Shown here: in pieces, positions 7,001 to 10,599 of the stretch
Layout: every line of letters starts with the position of its first letter
How positions within the stretch are numbered: position 1 is the stretch's first letter
Assembly (NCBI GenBank): GCA_044370375.1
Contig: JBILVQ010000100.1
Span: 1-10,599, forward strand
Origin: JBILVQ01 sp044370375
GTDB taxonomy: Bacteria > Bacteroidota > Bacteroidia > UBA4408
Direction: 5' to 3'
Length of the DNA: 10,599 nt
Translations under genes and position numbers: made by a program
The notes under the pieces: generated by a model
Told to the model about the DNA's origin: nothing
The model's database searches: none
The model's input: only the letters and a program-made list of their open reading frames with translations

Positions 7001-8630
7001 GGTAGGAGGAGCTACCCAAAGCAGTATCGCTGCATTTTCATCGGGAACTTATTCGGTGGTGGTGAGCAATGCATCAGGCTGCACCACAGTATCGAACACG
7101 CTGGTGGTTAACGCGCAGGTTTGTGGTGGACCCTCCTCTAAATTAAGAACCGGAGATTGTGGCAGAACCAATTTTAACTTACAAAGTTCCATCGTAGCTG
7201 ATTTGGTTAGTGGTGCAACCCAGTATGAGTTTTTGTTTAACAATGCGGGTGATTTTGCCACCGTAGCAACAAGGGTTCAAACTTCGCGTACACTTTCTAT
7301 CAGCAATGTTAGTCCTTCGTTGCAATGGGGAACAGAATACACGGTGAGGGTTAGGCCCATTCTATCGGGAACACCGGGAGCCTTTGGCAATCCCTGCGTG
7401 ATAGGATTTGTTCCTGATCCGAGTTTGTTTGGTGTTCCATCAACCCAATTGATTAGCAGTAATTGCGGCAAATTGAACTTTTTGCTGGCTTCAAGCATCA
7501 CGGCTGATCTTGTTAACGGTGCAACACAATATGAATTTGAATTCAGGAATGCGGCCAATACGGCCGTGGTAGCCACCAAGCTGCAAACGAATAATTTTAC
7601 TACGCTTAGCTCAGTAAGTCCGGCCTTGCAATGGGGCACGCAATACAATGTACGCGTAAGGGCTTATTATGGAAGTTTTGCGGGCAACTATGGGTCATCT
7701 TGTTTAATCGGGTTGATTCCTGATCCTGCCATATCGGGAGTTCCGAATACCTCTTTGAGCAATGCGAGTTGCAACAAAACCAATTTAAGTTTAACGGGAA
7801 ATATTACTTGTATTGCGGTAACGGGTGCTAATCAATATGAGTGGGAATTTAGGAATCCCGGCACGGGTGCTTTGGTTGCAACACGGACTACAAGCACCTC
7901 CACTTGTTCATTGAGCGGTGTGAGTCCGGCCTTGCAGTGGGGCACGCAATACAATGTTAGGGTAAGGGCCTTTATTGCGGGAACGGGAGGAAACTTCTCA
8001 ACGGTTTGTTTGATTGGATTAATTCCGGACCCTGCCACTGCGGGTGTACCCAGTACACGTTTAAACAGTATGGGTTGCGGCAATTTGAATTTGACCCTAC
8101 AAAGCAGTGTGGTTGCCTTAACGGTGAGTGGAGCCAATCAGTATGAATTTGAATTCAGCAATCCTTCTAACAACGTAGTTTATGCAACCAAAACAAGCAC
8201 CTCAGCCACCTGTTTTTTAAGCAGTGTAAGTCCGGCCTTGCAGTGGGGCACGCAATACAATGTTAGGGTAAGGGCTTACATCCATAGTTTTGTGGGCAGT
8301 TATGCTAGTGTTTGTTTGATTGGAATTACGAGTGGTGCAAGAGGGGAGGAGGTTTTGGGAGAACCAGGGGAGCAAGAAGAATTGGGGCAGATGCAAGCGG
8401 GCTTATATCCAAATCCAACGGAGGACCATAGTGTTTTGGTGGTGAGGATGCAAGGGCAGGAATCATTGACGATGGAAATTTATGACATGTCGGGGCGCAA
8501 GTTGCAGGAAGAAAGCATTCGATCTAACGAGGCGGTATCGCTAGGGCATGCATTACAGGCGGGTGTTTATTTGATCAGCATAAGTAATGCACAAGGAGGC
8601 AGGGAGATCATCAGGATGCTGAAGAAATAG
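4014..8630 (+). CDS. Giant secreted RCC1-repeat protein with Ig-like and 102-residue repeats and T9SS sorting domain
   Basis: 1538 residues. The start at 4014 is preferred over the in-frame ATG at 3990 because it opens directly on a signal peptide (M-K-N-R-L-R, hydrophobic core, probable cleavage after L-L-A at residue 22). Residues about 45-770 hold fourteen RCC1 repeats with the core W-x-W-G-x-N-x-x-G-Q-L-G-x-G; RCC1 domains fold as seven-bladed beta-propellers, so two tandem propellers are likely. Residues about 775-1035 contain Ig-like domains of the cysteine-bearing sort common in Bacteroidota surface proteins. Four 102-residue repeats start at residues 1040, 1142, 1244 and 1346, each with Y-E-(F/W)-x-F, L-Q-W-G-T-(E/Q)-Y and two conserved cysteines, likely fibronectin-III-like. 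After an acidic linker, about residues 1460-1538 form a type A T9SS C-terminal sorting domain (L-Y-P-N-P near 1462, then Y-D-M-S-G-R, then G-V-Y-L-I-S-I, ending I-R-M-L-K-K). It should therefore cross the outer membrane by type IX secretion and be attached to the surface or released. Inferred role: adhesion or ligand binding; no catalytic motif was seen. Confidence 0.93.
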   Translation: MKNRLRSIFGLLFILIGHSLLADVITSPKTKSSRSNYPRNAHHVVGGGGFAIEIRNGEIWAWGANNFGQLGIGNTVQQETPVREATQASNWSDINPGKSHVLALKTNGTLWAWGRNQEGQLGIGNNVSSSVPVQIGTDQDWVSMGCSGNQSFAIKANGTLWAWGDNSFGQLGTGASSQVPVQVGTANNWISVAAGSDFTMALRSDGSLWTWGADDAGQLGNATAGPVSVPTQITPGVQWSTIEAGLQYAMAIRSDGSLWTWGSNNRGQLGIGSLSSANQPIQVSSTLPWIGISCGQDGATTNNQHSLGLKADGTAYSWGDNTGGQLGIGLFSPTPQTVPAAIASLNNIVAVECGWGVSYLRNVSGRVYASGYDSTGSIGNAAVNQSLNSPGAVSIVPIGWSSFSSGENFTVAIKSNGTLWFWGSNSNGQLGVPFINTPFVATATQIGNDTTWKAVSAGKNHLLAINGSGQLYAWGANASGQIGNGTNGSDVVSPALVASGLPWIGASAGSGFSLAIKANGTLWTWGDNGSGQLGLGNNTQTGSNFLPQQVGTSNDWIYSQCAELSAAAVKSNGTLWMWGDNSFGQLGNGTNNNNSSNFSPAQVPGANWTCVGHTSGARHVVGLKANGTIWSWGRNNFGQLGRGDNNNNVNNFTPAQIGNDQNWVLTAVGAEHSGALKANGTLWTWGDNTYGQLGQAYFGNTPTVYVPTQVNNFNNALNNSPENIIDFNCGFTHSGIIRSMRERICMTGRNTFGQIGDGTFGTPNNRNEFQCLVYAPPCVDPDIPQLNKFPTQVCPGEITTLKITSGNLNSATVWKWYAGSCGNTFVGSGDSIQVSPNSTTSYFVRGEGGGCVSPGSCAQITVNVTAIVVPTIVISTASTTVCAGSAVSFTSAISNGGSSPVYLWSVNGNAVGSNSSTFSSGTLTTGDLVKCRLVSSELCAVPDTAQSNVLEITVVGVPAAVISAGGSTSICSGQSVTLNANTGAGLSYQWLMNGLPVGGATQSSIAAFSSGTYSVVVSNASGCTTVSNTLVVNAQVCGGPSSKLRTGDCGRTNFNLQSSIVADLVSGATQYEFLFNNAGDFATVATRVQTSRTLSISNVSPSLQWGTEYTVRVRPILSGTPGAFGNPCVIGFVPDPSLFGVPSTQLISSNCGKLNFLLASSITADLVNGATQYEFEFRNAANTAVVATKLQTNNFTTLSSVSPALQWGTQYNVRVRAYYGSFAGNYGSSCLIGLIPDPAISGVPNTSLSNASCNKTNLSLTGNITCIAVTGANQYEWEFRNPGTGALVATRTTSTSTCSLSGVSPALQWGTQYNVRVRAFIAGTGGNFSTVCLIGLIPDPATAGVPSTRLNSMGCGNLNLTLQSSVVALTVSGANQYEFEFSNPSNNVVYATKTSTSATCFLSSVSPALQWGTQYNVRVRAYIHSFVGSYASVCLIGITSGARGEEVLGEPGEQEELGQMQAGLYPNPTEDHSVLVVRMQGQESLTMEIYDMSGRKLQEESIRSNEAVSLGHALQAGVYLISISNAQGGREIIRMLKK
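4180..6300 (+). repeat. Fourteen tandem RCC1 repeats inside the secreted protein gene
   Basis: The core (W/Y)-x-W-G-x-N/D-x-x-G-Q-(L/I)-G occurs fourteen times, about every 50-55 residues. The seventh (Y-A-S-G-Y-D-S-T-G-S-I-G) and fourteenth (C-M-T-G-R-N-T-F-G-Q-I-G) are the most degenerate, which would fit the closing blades of two seven-bladed propellers. At DNA level one 31-base stretch is identical at 5560-5590 and 6040-6070, showing recent repeat duplication or conversion. Confidence 0.9.
7131..8331 (+). repeat. Four tandem 306-bp (102-residue) repeats, fibronectin-III-like
   Basis: Units begin at 7131, 7437, 7743 and 8049, exactly 306 bp apart; the last lacks the terminal P-D-P-x-x-x-G-V-P linker. 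Units three and four share a 47-base identical stretch (7923-7969 and 8229-8275) and unit two differs from it at only a few bases (from 7617), whereas unit one is the most diverged. This gradient suggests growth by duplication toward the 3' end. Each unit keeps one cysteine near its start and one in the (P/S/V)-C-(V/L)-I-G segment, a likely disulphide pair. Confidence 0.9.
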
Positions 8631-8638
8631 GGCGTTAA

Positions 8639-8677
8639 AAAAATAAGCGGAGCTGTTTAGTGGCTTCGCTTATTTTT
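8639..8677. terminator. Hairpin terminator between convergent units, possibly bidirectional
   Basis: AAATAAGCGGAGC (8641-8653) pairs with GCTTCGCTTATTT (8663-8675) with one G-U pair around a 9-base loop, and the stem can be lengthened by two A-T pairs. A residues lie before it and T residues after it, so it can act on both strands. It lies just after the stop of the + strand secreted protein and downstream of the - strand gene cluster that points at it. Confidence 0.85.
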
Positions 8678-8692
8678 GTCTTAGTGTTGGTT

Positions 8693-8788
8693 TATGAAAG
8701 GGAGAATTTCATCCTAGCCTGTTTCAAGGGGTAAATTTAGGATTTTGTTGTTGGTTTTCGACTTGTCCAGTTTTTCCCGACCACTACA
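8693..8788 (-). pseudogene. Broken 96-bp copy of the 3' part of the gene at 9975-10599
   Basis: Read on the - strand, this stretch encodes 32 codons beginning C-S-G-R-E-K-L and ending I-L-P-F-I, equal to residues 155-186 (counting from the Met at 10592) of the glycoside-hydrolase-like protein. It matches 10035-10130 at 93 of 96 bases. The three differences are one silent change (ACA to ACC), one Tyr-to-Asp change, and one GAG-to-TAG change that creates a stop. It has no start codon, and sequence similarity ends abruptly on both sides, so it is a dead fragment. It sits 18 bases beyond the stop of the last membrane-protein gene. Confidence 0.93.
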
Positions 8789-8806
8789 ATATTACCTTAT
8801 GAGGTT

Positions 8807-9196
8807 CTAAAATAATAAAAACAAGAACAAAGAAAAAGAACCAAATAAAATAAATAGCGCCAATATAATAACACTCAACTTATTTAATTTTAACTTACTT
8901 TCATAATATGTTTCTATTTCAATATACTTTTCATTTCTAATAAAAATCCAACGATTCATGTAAAAGAAAAACAAAAGAAAAAATCCACCAAAAAATAAGA
9001 AGTTATTCTTTATATCCAATAATGCATTCCAAATTTTAAAATGTAAAAGTACTGATAGTGTCCAAAAAAAAACACATAATGTCAGAGACAAGAATGCGGA
9101 ATCAGCATAATCCTTACTATCAAATTCTTTTGGTGCAACTATTTTGCTAAATCGGAATAGAATATAAAATATATATTCATAGATGTTTAGTTTCAT
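8807..9196 (-). CDS. Small three-helix membrane protein; candidate immunity protein
   Basis: 129 residues, very rich in Phe and Leu. Three membrane segments are visible at about residues 35-53, 64-85 and 107-129, with a charged loop (K-Y-I-E-I-E-T-Y-Y-E-S-K) between the second and third. The start ATG overlaps the TGA of the upstream gene in an ATGA arrangement, implying coupled translation in equal amounts. It has the same length and layout as the protein at 9575-9958 and shares its N-terminal Y-rich stretch and the E-x-K-x-K-L-K type loop, so the two are probably distant paralogues. The family was not recognised. Inferred role: protects the inner membrane from, or partners with, the glycine-rich protein encoded just upstream. 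Confidence 0.8.
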   Translation of the reverse strand: MKLNIYEYIFYILFRFSKIVAPKEFDSKDYADSAFLSLTLCVFFWTLSVLLHFKIWNALLDIKNNFLFFGGFFLLFFFYMNRWIFIRNEKYIEIETYYESKLKLNKLSVIILALFILFGSFSLFLFLLF

Positions 9197-9585
9197 TTCT
9201 TATCTGTTGGAAATTGATTATTTATCCAAACGTCAAATGCGGCCCCTCCAATTAATCTTGCCCCTCCATAAATTGTTAAAGCCGTTAAACCAAATGGGTT
9301 AAAAATTGCAACGCCTGCTAATACTCCTGTAATAGCTCCATCAATATAATGTGAAGTATTTAAATTTTTTGTTTGGTAAGCATGTGCAATATCTAAAGCG
9401 GTATATCCAACACCTACAAAGGCAGTTCTTCTAGCAGCCATTTTAGAAATTAATTCTGCTCTCCCTGCAGCTTCCTCGATAACGTTCTGAACACCACCTA
9501 GGACATTTACTGTAAAATCAACAATGTCATGGTTCATGCCTCCAGAATTACCATCACCGCAACCCATCTTGGCATTACATTCCAT
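9193..9585 (-). CDS. Glycine-rich hydrophobic small protein; candidate membrane-active toxin or bacteriocin-like protein
   Basis: 130 residues, family not recognised. The N-terminal 20 residues are polar with two cysteines (C3, C9) and several glycines (G-C-G-D-G-N-S-G-G); there is no conventional signal peptide. Residues about 21-52 look helical and amphipathic. Residues about 54-70 and 80-121 are hydrophobic and rich in Gly and Ala, with I-D-G-A-I-T-G-V-L-A-G and a Y-G-G-A-R-L-I-G-G-A-A-F motif, the kind of Gly-zipper pattern seen in pore-forming peptides and in C-terminal parts of some Bacteroidota polymorphic toxins. The gene overlaps the upstream membrane-protein gene by 11 bases and the downstream one by 4, so the three form a tight unit. 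A start at residue 7 (9567) would remove the first overlap. The toxin role is inferred from context and composition only. Confidence 0.75.
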   Translation of the reverse strand: MECNAKMGCGDGNSGGMNHDIVDFTVNVLGGVQNVIEEAAGRAELISKMAARRTAFVGVGYTALDIAHAYQTKNLNTSHYIDGAITGVLAGVAIFNPFGLTALTIYGGARLIGGAAFDVWINNQFPTDKK

Positions 9586-9958
9586 TTAAAGTTATTATAA
9601 GAATAATTGAAAAAAAAAGTAAAGCAATGTACCCCAAAATTAACCAGCCTTTTAATTTATGCTTTTGCTTATCTTCATTTTCAAACATCTTTATTATTTT
9701 GACATGTTTGTTATTTTTATGAAACAAAAAATAGCAAACAATTAAAAAAACACCAAAAAAAATTACGCCATCTATTCTTGAGCTTATAGAAGTAAATTTA
9801 ATTGGGCGGTTAGTAATCCAAAAATTAAAAATAAGGAAAAATACAAAATGAAAAACTAAAAACACGAATAAAGCAGCATATGTTGAAAATATTGGAATTA
9901 TTTCCTTTTTCTTGTAATAAAGAAAAAACCTGTAATAGATATAATAAATCAAATTCAT
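9575..9958 (-). CDS. Small three-helix membrane protein, paralogue of the one at 8807-9196
   Basis: 127 residues. A Tyr- and Lys-rich N-terminus (M-N-L-I-Y-Y-I-Y-Y-R-F-F) is followed by membrane segments at about 21-48, 62-81 and 102-124, with a charged loop (K-M-F-E-N-E-D-K-Q-K-H-K-L-K) before the last helix. It starts 16 bases after the stop of the glycoside-hydrolase-like gene, so it is probably in the same operon. Similarity to the 8807-9196 product is low but extends over the whole length. Family unknown; a role as immunity or accessory protein for the glycine-rich product is a guess from position. Confidence 0.8.
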   Translation of the reverse strand: MNLIYYIYYRFFLYYKKKEIIPIFSTYAALFVFLVFHFVFFLIFNFWITNRPIKFTSISSRIDGVIFFGVFLIVCYFLFHKNNKHVKIIKMFENEDKQKHKLKGWLILGYIALLFFSIILIITLNGM

Positions 9959-9974
9959 GCCAATTACGTTTATG

Positions 9975-10599
9975 TTAATTACCCCAATCCCATGGACTAT
10001 TTCCCGTAATATCTAAGAGAAAGTATCCTGTCGGTATGAAAGGGAGAATTTCATCCTCGCCTGTTTCAAGGGGTAAATTTAGGATTTTGTTGTTTGTTTT
10101 CGACTTGTACAGTTTTTCCCGACCACTACACCCATTCTGAGTGTCATATGCCTCTATTAAATAATCTCCGGATTTAAACCCACTAAGATTATATTGATAG
10201 GTTGCGGCAAAAATCTCTTGGGGTAGAAATTGACCGCTAAGCAAACTTCCTCTACAGGTATCATTTATCAGTCCATTTGTATTTACTTTCCAATTGCCTT
10301 TTCTATGATGTACCCAGCCAAATCCTCTGTCGCTTTTTTCGTTGATTCCGCTATTATCATTTTGCATGACAAATATTTCAAGACCCATTAGGTTATTATC
10401 TCCTTCGGTATTCCCTTTATCGTAAATTAACTCATTTTCAGTTTTAACACTCGGCCTATACTTATGCGTCTCAAAATCTAAATCGTTAACAAAACTTGCC
10501 AAAGCATCGAAATTAGCATAAAATTCTTCAATATCAATTTTGTCTGGCTCACTCCACTCGCCATGTGCATGCCATTGCAAGGGAACACCCATTTGCCCA
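9975..10599 (-). CDS. Secreted glycoside-hydrolase-like protein, C-terminal part (5' end outside window)
   Basis: The frame stays open to the window edge (Gly-Gln precede the Met at 10592), so this Met is probably internal and 207 or so residues are visible. Counting from that Met, residues 1-48 (G-V-P-L-Q-W at 2-7, F-Y-A-N-F-D-A-L-A-S-F at 24-34, D-L-D-F at 37-40) look like the final strand and helix of a TIM-barrel glycoside hydrolase. Residues about 65-197 look like the beta-sandwich that often follows, with G-F-G-W-V-H-H-R at 90-97, Y-L-I-E-A-Y-D-T-Q-N-G at 144-154 and F-L-L-D-I at 191-195. This resembles GH5-like/DUF5060-type and related Bacteroidota proteins from memory; catalytic residues would lie upstream and cannot be checked. 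No T9SS sorting domain is present at the C-terminus. Its 3' part has been copied to 8693-8788. Confidence 0.6.
   Translation of the reverse strand, partial: GQMGVPLQWHAHGEWSEPDKIDIEEFYANFDALASFVNDLDFETHKYRPSVKTENELIYDKGNTEGDNNLMGLEIFVMQNDNSGINEKSDRGFGWVHHRKGNWKVNTNGLINDTCRGSLLSGQFLPQEIFAATYQYNLSGFKSGDYLIEAYDTQNGCSGREKLYKSKTNNKILNLPLETGEDEILPFIPTGYFLLDITGNSPWDWGN
10035..10130 (-). repeat. Intact source copy of the 96-bp duplication
   Basis: This stretch lies inside the glycoside-hydrolase-like gene and is 93/96 identical, in the same orientation, to 8693-8788, about 1.34 kb away. The open frame here and the stop codon in the other copy show which one is functional. Confidence 0.93.

Noticed and set aside
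6827..7111. 94-codon + strand open frame in another frame within the secreted protein gene
   Set aside because: It lies wholly inside the Ig-like coding region and has no signal, domain or spacing of its own.
4180..8331. Regularly spaced DNA repeats considered as CRISPR
   Set aside because: The repeats are in-frame protein repeats of 50-102 residues with graded divergence, not short identical repeats with unique spacers.

Overview
The window looks like a chromosomal segment of a Bacteroidota bacterium. The support is a type IX secretion (T9SS) C-terminal sorting domain on a giant secreted protein, a TPR-transmembrane-SpoIIE phosphatase of the kind common in this phylum, a Bacteroidota-style lipoprotein, and promoter-like sites of the Bacteroidota form (TTTG, about 19 bases, TAnnTTTG) with no clear Shine-Dalgarno sequences. 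Genus cannot be told from the sequence alone.

Layout. The left 8.6 kb is all on the + strand: the 3' end of a Sua5/TsaC tRNA-modification gene (1-488); a lipoprotein of unknown function (562-1398) with its own promoter and a strong TTCG-loop terminator; a 786-residue signal-transducing phosphatase (1526-3886) with ten periplasmic TPRs, one membrane segment and a cytoplasmic SpoIIE/PP2C domain; and a 1538-residue secreted protein (4014-8630) made of fourteen RCC1 repeats, Ig-like domains, four exact 102-residue repeats and a T9SS sorting domain. A hairpin at 8639-8677 closes this block.

The right 1.9 kb is on the - strand and visibly richer in A+T. In order of transcription it holds the C-terminal part of a secreted, glycoside-hydrolase-like protein (runs off the window, ends at 9975), a small three-helix membrane protein (9958-9575), a glycine-rich hydrophobic 130-residue protein (9585-9193), a second three-helix membrane protein (9196-8807), and a 96-bp broken copy of the 3' part of the first gene (8788-8693). 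The three small genes overlap one another by 11 and 4 bases, so they are almost certainly co-translated. A membrane-active, glycine-rich protein between two similar small membrane proteins suggests an undescribed toxin/bacteriocin-immunity type cassette, but this is inference. The displaced gene fragment shows that the locus has been rearranged by duplication fairly recently.
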